Source of the DNA: Clostridiales bacterium
GTDB taxonomy: Bacteria > Bacillota > Clostridia > Saccharofermentanales > Saccharofermentanaceae
Reading direction: 5' to 3'
Length of the DNA stretch: 64,000 nucleotides
NCBI GenBank assembly: GCA_017515465.1
Contig: JAFWFV010000002.1
Coordinates: 1 to 64,000, forward strand
The notes beneath the pieces are model-generated. The model saw only the letters and a program-made list of their open reading frames with translations, was not told the origin of the DNA and ran no database searches. Within the stretch, counting starts at the first letter, position 1. Each line of letters begins with the position of its first letter. Shown one piece after another: positions 25,781 through 36,011 of this stretch. The position numbers and the translations under genes were made by a program.

Positions 25781-28700
25781 ATGAGAATCTATTTATCTGA
25801 TACGATGTCATGCATAACCGAAAATGCTGTGGAACACGCCCTGAACAGGTCCCGCAGAACGATATTCGTGGTGCCTGAGGCGGCCAAGGCCCAGGTGGAG
25901 AGATCGGTCATCAGGAACATGACCGGGATGGGAGATGGCCTTTCTGATGTCAGCATCGCCAGGAACGGGGGCAGCCTGCCTGTCGTTGCAGGATTTGCAG
26001 GCGGCGATGTGGTCAGCTTTCTTAAGCTTTCCACCAGGATATTAGAGGCTTCAGGCGTCAGGACAGTATCATCAGGCAATGATATAGTGATGAGGAATGC
26101 CGTCTATTCCGTACTGGCATCCCACCACGATGAATTCACGACATTTGCGTCCCTTACCGGCAGGAGTGAGAACATCAACAAGCTGATCAGCCTCATAGGT
26201 GATTTCGTCAGATATAACATAACCGTATCCGAGCTGGACAGGGCGATATCTTCCGGCAATCCCGACCAGACATACATCAACAAGCTCAGGGACATCAGGC
26301 TCCTGATGACATATCTGACTGAGCTCAATGAGAGATATCAACTTGGCATAATGACCGATCCCATCTCTGATGCGGCGGAGGTATTGTCAGGACTGGATGA
26401 TGCGAGGCTTAAGCTCCGCAGATACCGCCGTCTCAGGACGATGCTGGCTCATGAATATGCCGTCGTATTATTCGGCGTATCACGTAACTTTACGCCCGGC
26501 GAATCCAGGCTCATAACGGCGCTTAACGACCTGGCAACAGATATCAGCATCTACCTCAACGGCAGCACGGATGCGTCAGGAATGAAATGCAATGAGTACT
26601 CAGGAATGGTCACGGATCATTTCAGGGGGATGGATAATGTCACGATCGAGCCTTTCACATGTGAGGATTACAGGTCTCCCGACCTGTCAGAGATAGTCAG
26701 GTGTTATTCAGCGAGTGACAGTGACAGCTGCACGGTCAGGAATACCAGGGACGTGCTCCTCAGGGAGATAGCAGGGACCGATAACAGGATCGGATACGTC
26801 CTGGATGAGATACTCCGCCTCACACAGAAGGAGGGATTTAGATACAGGGATATCAGGATAGTATGCTGTGACGATGAGCTCACAGGCAAGATGCGCTCAG
26901 TTGCATCAGGCTACGGACTGGATGTCTTTATCGACAGGAAGATCACATTGAACGATACGGTAGTTCCCAGGTTCGTAATGGAGCTTTTGCGCCTGCCCAT
27001 GACGGGCTTTTCCCTGGGGGATGTTATGTCCGTTTTGAGGAGCGGCATTCTGAGGATATATCCCAGGTATGCAGATGACTTTGAGAATTACTGCGTGGCC
27101 AGGAATATCACTGATTCATCCAGGATGTTCGATGAGGACAATTTCAGGACTGATCCTGAGGATCACCATCCCATCAGGATATATGTGGAGGAGAATACCG
27201 TTCCCGGCGTGGCCGAGGGGATCTGCAATGCAGGGGAATTCCTCTGGGAGCACATCGTATCTGCCGTGCTCGTTCCGCTCAGGAGGGTATCAGCTGAGAT
27301 AGCGGAGAGATCTGATATGGCGGGCAAGGCCGGACTGATACTGGATTATCTGGACAGCATCAGGGAATATATATCCGCACTCAGCAGGGAACTGATGGAA
27401 TCAGGCAGGTCTGAGACTGCCAAGGCAACTGTGCTGGCATACGATGAGACCATGTCGCTTTTGGCATCCTTTATGCATGAGATGAACCATGTGGAGATAA
27501 GCCAGAGAAACTTCCTGGAACTGTTCAGGACTGACATGATGAACCGCGCGTCCAGCACCATTCCCCTGATGGTGGATTCCATAGAGATCACCACGCCCGA
27601 GCATGCCTTCTATACGAAGTGCAGGGTAATGTTCGTGATAGGTGCACAGCGTGATAACTTCCCATATAAGAAAGCTGCCGAGGGCATAATGAGTTCCAAC
27701 GAACTGAGCCTGCTGTCAGGTGACATCACCGTTGAACTCCCTGACAAGAGAAAGTCCCAGAACATATCTGAATTCATAATCTCATGCCTCATGATGGGCA
27801 GCGTTTCGGACAAGCTCTACATGATCCATGAACAGGGCAAGGCAAAGAGCAGGGTGTTCGATATCCTCTCCGGTTACGTATCTGGTGATCAGATCCTGAT
27901 CAACAATTATCAGACTCCCGTATACGGGGACAAGACCGATCCCAATTTCAGGTTCGATACTGCAAAGATCTCACCTGAACTGATGGATATCCTGCTGTCT
28001 GACGGACTTAATGTCAGCGTTACATCCATAGAGCGTTATATGTCATGTCCCATAGAATTCATGCTGGAGAGTGTCCTTAACATCAGGCAGCGACAGGATA
28101 ACAGGGAGATCAGGGCCAATTCCTTCGGTACCCTGGCACATAAGATGTTTGAACTGGCGATATCAGGTGTCTGCGCTGACCATGACACCCCGGAGAAACT
28201 GATGGAGTATTACGGCAAACTGTCTGATCCCGTGTTCCTGGATGCCAGGTGCGAAGAGATCCTGGGCAGGACCATCAGGGAGGAGAAGGTCTATGGTGCG
28301 TTAGAGTCCGACGGATCGGTCAATATCCGTTTCAACAACAACCAGGGCAACAAGCTCAGGAGACTGTTCAGGTTCATGTATCCAGAGATAATCAGGGAGT
28401 GCGCCGAGAGCAGATACATACCTTCGGAATATGAGCTTAAGATAGGTCAGGAACCTTTCCTGCTCAGGTATTCTGAATCAGGTCACGAATTCCTGTTCAA
28501 GGGATCCGTAGACAGGATGGATATCTCTGCAGATGAGCCCGGCAAGTTCAGGATAGAAGACTACAAGACTTTCGATAAAGGCTTTAAGGCTGACATGCTG
28601 CTGGCAGGCGTTCAGATCCAGCTGCCTGCATATGCAAATGCCATAATGAACGGACGTGAGAATTACCATCCCGGCAGACTGGGATATACCCTGATAACCA

Positions 28701-29014
28701 TGAAGCCCGGCAAGGGCAAACTGAAGTTCTCACCCAAGGATACCAACCTCAGTAATGAGGATATGGATACTGCTGTCAGATATGCCGATCACATAATCAG
28801 GAAAGCCATAAGGGACATTGCATCCGGCAGGGCAACGGGACTCCTCAATCCCGCTGACAAGGGCAGTGCCAAATTCAAGGAACTGATGGGACTTACGGGT
28901 AATCCCCAGTCGTCACCAATGCTTCAGGAACCTATTGAGTATGAGAAGAAGATGGAGTTCGACAAGATGAGAGAGATCCTTGACGCAGAGAACGGAGGAT
29001 CATCAGATGAGTAA
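25781..29014 (+). CDS. addB: ATP-dependent helicase/nuclease subunit B (AddB/RexB-like)
   Basis: A 1077-residue partner of AddA in double-strand-break processing before RecA loading. The C-terminal RecB-like nuclease motif is intact: FKGSVDRMD, then RIEDYKT with D927 and K929, then GVQIQLPAYA. Two features of Bacillus AddB are missing. The N-terminus (MRIYLSDTMSCITENA) has no Walker A motif. Only the first Fe-S cysteine (C756 in MSCPIEF) is present, with no cysteine after the nuclease motif where three are expected. The start at 25781 has GGAGA upstream. The last eight bases overlap the addA start. Confidence 0.88.
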   Translation: MRIYLSDTMSCITENAVEHALNRSRRTIFVVPEAAKAQVERSVIRNMTGMGDGLSDVSIARNGGSLPVVAGFAGGDVVSFLKLSTRILEASGVRTVSSGNDIVMRNAVYSVLASHHDEFTTFASLTGRSENINKLISLIGDFVRYNITVSELDRAISSGNPDQTYINKLRDIRLLMTYLTELNERYQLGIMTDPISDAAEVLSGLDDARLKLRRYRRLRTMLAHEYAVVLFGVSRNFTPGESRLITALNDLATDISIYLNGSTDASGMKCNEYSGMVTDHFRGMDNVTIEPFTCEDYRSPDLSEIVRCYSASDSDSCTVRNTRDVLLREIAGTDNRIGYVLDEILRLTQKEGFRYRDIRIVCCDDELTGKMRSVASGYGLDVFIDRKITLNDTVVPRFVMELLRLPMTGFSLGDVMSVLRSGILRIYPRYADDFENYCVARNITDSSRMFDEDNFRTDPEDHHPIRIYVEENTVPGVAEGICNAGEFLWEHIVSAVLVPLRRVSAEIAERSDMAGKAGLILDYLDSIREYISALSRELMESGRSETAKATVLAYDETMSLLASFMHEMNHVEISQRNFLELFRTDMMNRASSTIPLMVDSIEITTPEHAFYTKCRVMFVIGAQRDNFPYKKAAEGIMSSNELSLLSGDITVELPDKRKSQNISEFIISCLMMGSVSDKLYMIHEQGKAKSRVFDILSGYVSGDQILINNYQTPVYGDKTDPNFRFDTAKISPELMDILLSDGLNVSVTSIERYMSCPIEFMLESVLNIRQRQDNREIRANSFGTLAHKMFELAISGVCADHDTPEKLMEYYGKLSDPVFLDARCEEILGRTIREEKVYGALESDGSVNIRFNNNQGNKLRRLFRFMYPEIIRECAESRYIPSEYELKIGQEPFLLRYSESGHEFLFKGSVDRMDISADEPGKFRIEDYKTFDKGFKADMLLAGVQIQLPAYANAIMNGRENYHPGRLGYTLITMKPGKGKLKFSPKDTNLSNEDMDTAVRYADHIIRKAIRDIASGRATGLLNPADKGSAKFKELMGLTGNPQSSPMLQEPIEYEKKMEFDKMREILDAENGGSSDE

Positions 29015-32000
29015 CGGTAACAAGATGAAATTCACTCAGGAACAAAATGACATCATAAATGCTGATATCAGCAACGTGCTGGTATCAGCGGCAGCAGGCT
29101 CGGGCAAGACTACCGTGCTTGTTGAGAGGATCGTTCAGCAGATAATAAAGGGTACTGCCGGAATAAATCAGGTCCTGGTACTGACATTTACTAACGATGC
29201 CGCCGATAACATGATCAGGAAGATCGAGTGCAGGATCGGTGAAAAGATCAGGGAGTGTGAAACAGAAGGTGACAGGGATACTGCCATGCGCCTCAGGGAA
29301 CAGCTGGATCTCCTGCCCAACGCATATATCCAGACAATAGACAGCTTCTGTTCCAGAGTGCTCAAGGAAAAGGGGTATCTGGTCTCAACTCCTGAGGATA
29401 TGGATGTATTTGCTTCCGGCAACGTGATACTGGACGAGAGTAATCTGGAACTTATATTGAGGCGTGCCTCCGATCTGGCAATAGCCGATATGTACATGAA
29501 TGAGCAGGATGAGGATTCACCCTTCATGAGGCTCACTCACAGGTTCGGTGACGGCAGGACTGATGGCTCATTATCTGACAGCGTCGTTGCATCGTATAAG
29601 AAGCTCAGGAGCATTCCCGATTATATCGGGAGGATAGATAAGTTCGTTGATTGCCGCAGAAAAAAGGCTGATTCAGGATCCAATCCCTACATAGACAGAA
29701 TGACCGATGAGATCATAGCTTCATTCAGGATCTCAGAACCTCTGATCGATGATCTGGAACAGTACTGCTATGAGAATGACAGATACCCTCTCAAGAAGGG
29801 CAAGAAAAAGGGCATGGCAGCCAACGACGAGCCAATAGCAGATGCTGTTAATAGAGTGTTCAGCGAAGTCAGGGAATACGTATCAAATGCCATATCAGTC
29901 TATGATGACACTTCAGCATCCTACCATGATAAATATGAGGCCATAAGGAACGTTGATTCTCTGGTCAGACTGTTCAATGAATCCATCCTGGGAGGCCTGA
30001 ACTCATGCAAGACTCTGGAGGATGCCGAGTTCGGAAAATACCTGGGATGTCTGGGTGATATCATGGAGCCCGTAAAGACCCTTCTTCCCGGAGGCAAGCT
30101 CCCCTCCAACTACCACAAGTTCCCGGGTGAGCATTCCCTGCCTGAGGACTATAAGGATGTGCTCGTATTTCCTTACGATCACCATGTTCGATCCTGGAAG
30201 GACAATACAGAAGTCATCGCAGAATTTGCAGAGATACTGAAGCTGTGTGACGGGTATTATGCCAGGCTCAAATCCATGATGCACGGCAGTGATTTTGCCG
30301 ATCAGGAATACGGTGCTTATGAGGTGCTTAAGACACCGGAGGCATCTTCGTTCTACCGCAGCAGGTTCAGCGAGATCTATATCGACGAGTACCAGGATAA
30401 CAGTGAACTCCAGGATTCGATAATCACGCGTATTGCCAGGGAAGACGGAGATGGAAATGTATTCAGGGTCGGAGATGTAAAACAGAGCATCTACAAGTTC
30501 AGGAGCGCAGACCCTGATATGTTCCTGAAACATCTGGATAATCTCACATCAGATCCCAAGAAGGAAACGGGATATCTGAGGCTCCTTACGGAGAATCACA
30601 GGAGCAGCAGACAGATCCTGAGATTCGTTAATTTCGTATTTGAACAGATAATGACGAAGGAAGCGTCAGAGATAGAATACGATGATTCCCAGCACCTCAA
30701 TGAAGCTGAGGAGACGGGTGATTCCCCGCTGCCGAACATCGTTGTGGTCAACAGGGCATCCTCTTTCTGGGATGAGCAGGATAGAAAGCCCGATGAGGAT
30801 GAGGAGCCTGACGAGGATGATGAGACACCTTTAGATCTTTCTGCCAACCAGCGTATCTCATTGTGCTACGGAGTGCTGAGAGAGGCACTGGAATACCTGA
30901 AGGGCAAGGACCATAAGGAAAAGGATATCTGTGTTCTCACCAAGACTGTTTCCATGAGCAAATCCATTGCTGATTTCCTCAATGCTAACGGTGTTCACGC
31001 CGCATCCGAGGACAGGACCAGGATATTCCAGGACATGAACATCCAGAGCGTAATAAGCATGATAATCCTCCTGGGAAATGAACTCAGGGATGAATATCTC
31101 ATGTCGGTAATGCTGAGGAATTTCAGATGCACCAATTTCACTCTGGATGACCTGGCAAGTATCAATGCATTTTTCAAGAAGGATCCTGCGCTGAAAGAGT
31201 TCGGGAAGCTCAATCTGATGATCAGGATCAGGAAGTATTGTGAGATGGCTCCCGACTCCGGACTGAAGACGAGGCTTCAGGAATTCCTGGATACATTCGA
31301 CGACCTCAGGATGACGACACGTGCAGGTGACATCGATGAAGTTACCGACATGATCTATTCCGTAACCGGGATCATGGCCAATGCAGAGGCAGCAGGCGGT
31401 TTTGCAAAGACAAAGCTCATCCTGCTCAAGGACTGGCTGTCTTCCAAGTTCAAGAGATACGGGACAGACATCAGCACCGTTTCATCCAAGCTGGAGGAGA
31501 TGAAGATCAGGATCAATACCGATGCCAGGTTCGATGCAACAGACGCATCGGATTCAGCCGTCAGATGCATGAGCATCCACAAGAGCAAAGGTCTGGATTT
31601 CCCTTGTGTCATCCTGGCTTTCGATGACGGCAAGGAGGGCAGTGACAAGGACGGCAACATCCTCTTTGACAAGAAGATGGGATTCATCGCCAACGACTAT
31701 AACGAGGATGACATCAGTCTGAACCTTTCCTCGGAGAGGCTCATTTACGATAACGAGCATCTGCTGGAGACAAATGCCGAATCCCTGAGGCTGCTCTACG
31801 TTGCCCTGACAAGAGCGAAGGAATACCTGAGCGTTGTAACAGTTTCTGACATAGGAACGGATAAGAACAAGGTAACTTTCTTTGACAATGCTGTTAACAA
31901 CACGAAGATCTGCAAGGAAAAGTGCTTTGGCAGGAATCACTGGATCAAGGGAACACGCAAGATAGGATATGCTCTCATATCAGCCATTATCAGGGCTTCG

Positions 32001-32879
32001 GCGGCAGAGCCTTTGAGGAACCTGCTGGACCATGAGGAAGGCCCCTTCGGACTGCTGATGGATAATGATTCATTCAGTGTAACTATCCTCGATACAGACG
32101 GACTGAGAGAGGTGGCAGCAGCAACCTCTGCCAGGGCCTCTGATTCGGAAGGCGCCGGTGATGCTGCTGAAACTGCAGTGCTGAGAAATGCCGGTGACTA
32201 TTCCGATGTCAAGTCAACTGAGATCCCTTTCAAGGTCGCAGTTACCGGTATAGAAGGACCCGATATCTCAGGTACCACTCACGTGGATCTGAGAGTGAGG
32301 GACAAGGAAGAATTCCTGGACCGTCTGACGGGCAAGGTCACATCCAGAGCCAGAGGCTCAATCGTGCACCTGATAATGCAGTGGGCAGACCCTGAGAGGA
32401 TCAGAAAGGGGACGGATGAACTGATCTCCAATGTATCCGAACTGATAGATGACGGTATATTTAATAAGTATCTCCCTGAGGATGTACTGGCGGTTGCCAG
32501 GAGATATGCTCCGGGTATCATATTCTTTGCAGGATCTGACGTTGGAAGGGCGATGGATCTGGCCGATCAGAACGGCATGGCTGAATTCGAAAAGCCCATA
32601 GTATTCGCCGTTCCCGCATATGAGGGTGCTTCGCCTGATGATTTTGTTCTGGTACAGGGAATGATAGATGCCATCTATCACGAGCCGGACGGATCGGTGA
32701 TCATTGACTATAAGACTGATAATTATGGTGACATCCCTGAGGATGAAGTGAGGACGAAAGCTGTTGAGGCCCACAGGTTCCAGCTGGATTGCTATGCCGC
32801 ATCATGTGAGGCATCGGGGATAAGGATAAAGAAAAAGTATCTTTATCTCGTCAGATATCAGATGCTGGTTGAGATGTAG
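29007..32879 (+). CDS. addA: ATP-dependent helicase/nuclease subunit A (AddA)
   Basis: A 1290-residue UvrD-type helicase fused to a RecB-like nuclease, acting with AddB. Walker A is SAAAGSGKTT (residues 27-36). Helicase motif II is YIDEYQDNSELQ, motif III is VGDVKQSIYKFR, and motif VI is LLYVALTRAKEYL. The C-terminal nuclease carries SVIIDYKTD and QLDCYAAS. GGAGG at 28995-28999 lies before the ATG at 29007, inside the end of addB (ATGAGTAA overlap), so the two are translationally coupled. Its 3' end overlaps the convergent tadA by 29 bases. Confidence 0.95.
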   Translation: MSNGNKMKFTQEQNDIINADISNVLVSAAAGSGKTTVLVERIVQQIIKGTAGINQVLVLTFTNDAADNMIRKIECRIGEKIRECETEGDRDTAMRLREQLDLLPNAYIQTIDSFCSRVLKEKGYLVSTPEDMDVFASGNVILDESNLELILRRASDLAIADMYMNEQDEDSPFMRLTHRFGDGRTDGSLSDSVVASYKKLRSIPDYIGRIDKFVDCRRKKADSGSNPYIDRMTDEIIASFRISEPLIDDLEQYCYENDRYPLKKGKKKGMAANDEPIADAVNRVFSEVREYVSNAISVYDDTSASYHDKYEAIRNVDSLVRLFNESILGGLNSCKTLEDAEFGKYLGCLGDIMEPVKTLLPGGKLPSNYHKFPGEHSLPEDYKDVLVFPYDHHVRSWKDNTEVIAEFAEILKLCDGYYARLKSMMHGSDFADQEYGAYEVLKTPEASSFYRSRFSEIYIDEYQDNSELQDSIITRIAREDGDGNVFRVGDVKQSIYKFRSADPDMFLKHLDNLTSDPKKETGYLRLLTENHRSSRQILRFVNFVFEQIMTKEASEIEYDDSQHLNEAEETGDSPLPNIVVVNRASSFWDEQDRKPDEDEEPDEDDETPLDLSANQRISLCYGVLREALEYLKGKDHKEKDICVLTKTVSMSKSIADFLNANGVHAASEDRTRIFQDMNIQSVISMIILLGNELRDEYLMSVMLRNFRCTNFTLDDLASINAFFKKDPALKEFGKLNLMIRIRKYCEMAPDSGLKTRLQEFLDTFDDLRMTTRAGDIDEVTDMIYSVTGIMANAEAAGGFAKTKLILLKDWLSSKFKRYGTDISTVSSKLEEMKIRINTDARFDATDASDSAVRCMSIHKSKGLDFPCVILAFDDGKEGSDKDGNILFDKKMGFIANDYNEDDISLNLSSERLIYDNEHLLETNAESLRLLYVALTRAKEYLSVVTVSDIGTDKNKVTFFDNAVNNTKICKEKCFGRNHWIKGTRKIGYALISAIIRASAAEPLRNLLDHEEGPFGLLMDNDSFSVTILDTDGLREVAAATSARASDSEGAGDAAETAVLRNAGDYSDVKSTEIPFKVAVTGIEGPDISGTTHVDLRVRDKEEFLDRLTGKVTSRARGSIVHLIMQWADPERIRKGTDELISNVSELIDDGIFNKYLPEDVLAVARRYAPGIIFFAGSDVGRAMDLADQNGMAEFEKPIVFAVPAYEGASPDDFVLVQGMIDAIYHEPDGSVIIDYKTDNYGDIPEDEVRTKAVEAHRFQLDCYAASCEASGIRIKKKYLYLVRYQMLVEM

Positions 32880-33405
32880 TCTTTCCGCTGTCCCGCTCGC
32901 GGATGTTCCTGAAGAATTCCTTCATCATGGCAGCACAAGTATCCTCCATGATGCCGCCCTCGTAATAGACCTGATGGTTGTGGCCGTGTGCCACATTAAA
33001 GATATCGTTGCAGGAGCACACGGCACCGCTCTTGGGTTCATATGCTCCGAAATAGACCTTTCTGATACGGGACTGGATGATGGCACCTGCACACATGGTG
33101 CAGGGCTCCAGCGTAACATACATATCGCAGTCGTTGAGACGGAAGTCGCCGATCTTGCGGCATGCTTTGTCTATGGCCAGCACTTCAGCGTGACAGATGG
33201 CATTGCCCTTTGTCAGCCGCAGGTTATGGGCGCGGACCAGTATCTTGCCGTCCTTGACGATGACACAGCCGATGGGGCATTCCTTTTTGTCCCTGGCTTT
33301 CTCGGCCTCCCGTATGGCGGCCTTCATAAAGCGCTCCTTGTCCTTGGGTGAGGGTTCATCTCCGGACATTGGAGCGCTGTCTGATGTGGAATACTTCCTG
33401 ATCAC
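32851..33405 (-). CDS. tadA: tRNA-specific adenosine deaminase TadA
   Basis: A 184-residue zinc deaminase that converts A34 to inosine in tRNA-Arg(ACG). The active site is CHAEVLAI (zinc His and catalytic Glu) with PCTMCAGAI (two zinc Cys). The N-terminal 20 residues are an extension beyond the usual start, and the C-terminal tail is Ser/Thr-rich. The start is GTG at 33405, which overlaps the stop of the upstream gene as GTGA; this coupling supports the long form. An in-frame ATG at 33369 is the alternative. The 3' end overlaps addA by 29 bases. Confidence 0.88.
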   Translation of the reverse strand: MIRKYSTSDSAPMSGDEPSPKDKERFMKAAIREAEKARDKKECPIGCVIVKDGKILVRAHNLRLTKGNAICHAEVLAIDKACRKIGDFRLNDCDMYVTLEPCTMCAGAIIQSRIRKVYFGAYEPKSGAVCSCNDIFNVAHGHNHQVYYEGGIMEDTCAAMMKEFFRNIRERDSGKTTSQPASDI

Positions 33406-33716
33406 TTGAGAACGTTATACTCGATGAAGTTAGCAGCTGATTCTGCCTGTGCATAGAGATCGTCGGGGTTCTGGCACAGGATCCTGATGAGCCTGTTGGA
33501 AAGCGCGCCCTCTACTGAGATCTTTTCTGCCTGATCCTCGCCGTAGTGCTCATCAACGAATGCTGCGAGCTGCTTGGTCTTGATTATCTCGTTCATGAAG
33601 TTCATTGACATCTGGATGTATGCATCACGAAGTTCGTCTATCGTGCATCCAGATGCGGGATCCGAGTACTTTCTGAATTCGTCCAGCCAGTCCTTGCTGT
33701 TAAGTGCATCCAACAT
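33402..33716 (-). CDS. Small soluble protein of unknown function
   Basis: A 104-residue acidic, helix-rich protein without membrane segments or recognised motifs (MLDALNSKDWLDEFRKYSD at the N-terminus). It is translationally coupled to tadA through a 4-base GTGA overlap. A minus-strand TATAAT at 33769-33764 may be its promoter. Upstream is GGGGGGAAC, an unusually G-rich possible ribosome site. Confidence 0.6.
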   Translation of the reverse strand: MLDALNSKDWLDEFRKYSDPASGCTIDELRDAYIQMSMNFMNEIIKTKQLAAFVDEHYGEDQAEKISVEGALSNRLIRILCQNPDDLYAQAESAANFIEYNVLK

Positions 33717-33742
33717 ATTTGTTCCCCCCCATTGACAGAAAT

Positions 33743-33771
33743 TTGATATTTAGATGTACTTCAATTATACA
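33743..33771 (+). promoter_or_regulatory. Sigma-A promoter of the ABC importer operon
   Basis: TTGATA (33743-33748) and TATACA (33766-33771) are 17 bases apart, 56 bases before the first gene. It overlaps a minus-strand TATAAT (33769-33764) for the divergent gene. Confidence 0.6.
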
Positions 33772-33826
33772 TTAAATGATAGAATGTTAGACAGTTTGTA
33801 AATTTTTTTTGTGCCAGGAGGATTAT

Positions 33827-35119
33827 ATGAAGATCGAACTGAAGCACGTTACCAAGAAATTCCCTAACCGCAACAGAAAGATCAAGGAGTTTGTCACCGC
33901 CGTGGAGGACATGACTTTCGAGATCCCTGACGGAGCATTAGTCTGCATCATCGGACCGTCCGGCTGCGGCAAGAGTACGGCCCTGAACCTCATCAGCGGT
34001 CTGGAGATGCCCACTGACGGTTATGTACTCTTTGACGGTGAGGACGTAACGAACGTTCCTCCTGAAAAGAGAGGGATAGGAATGGTGTTCCAGAGCTATG
34101 CGCTCTATCCTCACCTCAACGTCAGAAAGAACATCTCTTTTCCTCTGGAGAACCTGAAGGGTGCCGATAAGCTCACCAAGGACCAGATCAAGGAAAAGGT
34201 CAATGAGGTGGCCAGGATCGTTCAGATCGATGAACTCATGGACAGAAAGCCCGGACAGATGTCAGGCGGCCAGCAGCAGAGAGTTGCGATCGCCAGAGCC
34301 CTCGTCAAGAAGCCGAAGGTCCTTCTCCTGGACGAGCCCCTTTCCAACCTGGATGCCAGACTCAGGATCCAGACCAGGGAAGAGATCAGGAGGATACAGA
34401 GGGAGACGGGGATCACCACCGTTTTCGTAACACACGATCAGGAAGAGGCCATGAGCATATCGGACCTCATCATACTGATCAAGCAGGGTGTGGTCTATCA
34501 GATCGGCAAGCCCCAGGAATTATACGATAATCCCGCGAACCTCTTCTCCGCCAAGTTCCTGGGAAATCCTCCCATAAACGTTTTGGGCGGCGAGGTCAAG
34601 GACGGGTTCCTCTATGTTGGAACGGACAAGGCCCTTCCCTTAAAACTCAAGGATTACGGCAACAGGAGAGTCTTTGTGGGCATCAGGCCTGAGGGACTTT
34701 CCCTGTCAGATGACTTAAGGGATGAGGACTGCGGCATCAGGGCTGTAATGAAGAGCGTTGAGACCCTGGGCAGGGATACCAGCGTTATCGCCAAGCACCA
34801 CGCAATGAGCGACGGAGCTGACCTCAGGGCGATCATCAGTTCAGACCATATCAAGGAGATCCCCGAAAGCGGCAGGGTCTGCTTTACGATCAACATTAAC
34901 AAGATATTCCTCTTCGACCGCGAGACGGAGGAGAGGCTGGATTTCGAATACCTGGGCGTAGACGAGAGCTTTGCAAGCGCCATCAGGAAGGCTGCTGCAG
35001 AGAAGGAGGCAAACGAAGTTGAACCTTCGGTAGAGAAGAAGGAAGAGACTTCATCTGAACCTGAAAAGAAGCCAAAGAGATCAAAAGGCAAGAAGGGCAA
35101 AGACCATGATCAGAAATAA
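33827..35119 (+). CDS. Sugar-type ABC transporter ATP-binding protein (MsmK/UgpC family)
   Basis: A 430-residue CUT1-type ATPase that powers uptake through the two permeases encoded next. Walker A is GPSGCGKST (residues 43-51), the signature is SGGQQQR, Walker B is VLLLDEPLSNLD, and the switch His is in VFVTHDQEE. A C-terminal regulatory OB-like domain follows (VFVGIRPEGLSL). The last 50 residues are an unusual, highly charged Lys/Glu tail not needed for the fold. AGGAGG at 33816-33821 supports ATG 33827; an in-frame TTG at 33809 precedes it. It overlaps the permease gene by 14 bases. Confidence 0.9.
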   Translation: MKIELKHVTKKFPNRNRKIKEFVTAVEDMTFEIPDGALVCIIGPSGCGKSTALNLISGLEMPTDGYVLFDGEDVTNVPPEKRGIGMVFQSYALYPHLNVRKNISFPLENLKGADKLTKDQIKEKVNEVARIVQIDELMDRKPGQMSGGQQQRVAIARALVKKPKVLLLDEPLSNLDARLRIQTREEIRRIQRETGITTVFVTHDQEEAMSISDLIILIKQGVVYQIGKPQELYDNPANLFSAKFLGNPPINVLGGEVKDGFLYVGTDKALPLKLKDYGNRRVFVGIRPEGLSLSDDLRDEDCGIRAVMKSVETLGRDTSVIAKHHAMSDGADLRAIISSDHIKEIPESGRVCFTININKIFLFDRETEERLDFEYLGVDESFASAIRKAAAEKEANEVEPSVEKKEETSSEPEKKPKRSKGKKGKDHDQK

Positions 35120-35999
35120 CAACAAAGCATGGTTATATCTCCTTCCGGCCATCGCCTTCCTGGTGGTATTCATGGTCTATCCGATGATCGATGTATTCGT
35201 CTATTCCTTCGAAGAGAGATATAACTTTACATCACAGACTTATTCCGGGATCGGTCTGTTCAACTTTTCCTATGTCCTGCACGACCCTTACTTCATGCAG
35301 GCAGTAAAGAACACCTTGATCCTGGTTTCCATTACGGTTCCCGTATCGACCATACTGTCGCTTCTGATTTCCATGGCGCTGATGTCGGTCACCAAGCTCA
35401 GGGAACTCTACCAGACAATATTCTTCCTGCCTTATGTTACCAATACCCTGGCAGTAGGTCTGGTATTCATGATAATGTTCCGCAAGACTCCTTATTCGGA
35501 CGGCATAATCAACAGCCTGATCAAGCTGTTCGGAGGAAATGCGATAGATTTCATCGAGGGTCCTTACTGGGCCAAGATGCTCGTCATGTGCCTTTATACC
35601 ATCTGGATCGTAATGCCTTTTAAGATCCTGATACTCACATCGTCACTGGCATCAGTTGATGAGACATATTACAAGGCTGCTAAGATCGACGGAACGGGCA
35701 AGATCCGCATCTTTACCAGGATCACCCTCCCCATGATAGCACCCATGGTCTTCTATCTCATCATCACGGGATTCATAGGTGCGTTCAAGGCATATAGCGA
35801 TGAGGTTGCCATATTCGGCACCGACCTCAATGCCGCAGGCATGAACACGATGGTCGGATATGTTTACGACATGCTCTATGGAGATTCCGGCGGATATCCG
35901 TCTTATGCATCCGCTGCAGCTCTCATACTGTTTGTCATCGTGCTGACGATAACGGTCTTTAACCTGATCGTTACCGGCAAGCAGACGAGAAAGGATTAA
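35106..35999 (+). CDS. Sugar-type ABC transporter permease (MalF/UgpA type)
   Basis: A 297-residue inner-membrane permease with six predicted helices. The EAA loop YYKAAKIDGTGKIRIFTRIT (about residues 195-214) contacts the ATPase. It is the first of two permeases in a CUT1-type importer. It begins inside the end of the ATPase gene, and the second permease gene begins 12 bases after its stop. The substrate is unknown; the family takes up oligosaccharides or glycerol phosphates. Confidence 0.9.
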   Translation: MIRNNNKAWLYLLPAIAFLVVFMVYPMIDVFVYSFEERYNFTSQTYSGIGLFNFSYVLHDPYFMQAVKNTLILVSITVPVSTILSLLISMALMSVTKLRELYQTIFFLPYVTNTLAVGLVFMIMFRKTPYSDGIINSLIKLFGGNAIDFIEGPYWAKMLVMCLYTIWIVMPFKILILTSSLASVDETYYKAAKIDGTGKIRIFTRITLPMIAPMVFYLIITGFIGAFKAYSDEVAIFGTDLNAAGMNTMVGYVYDMLYGDSGGYPSYASAAALILFVIVLTITVFNLIVTGKQTRKD

Positions 36000-36011
36000 G
36001 GGGGTGCTGCC

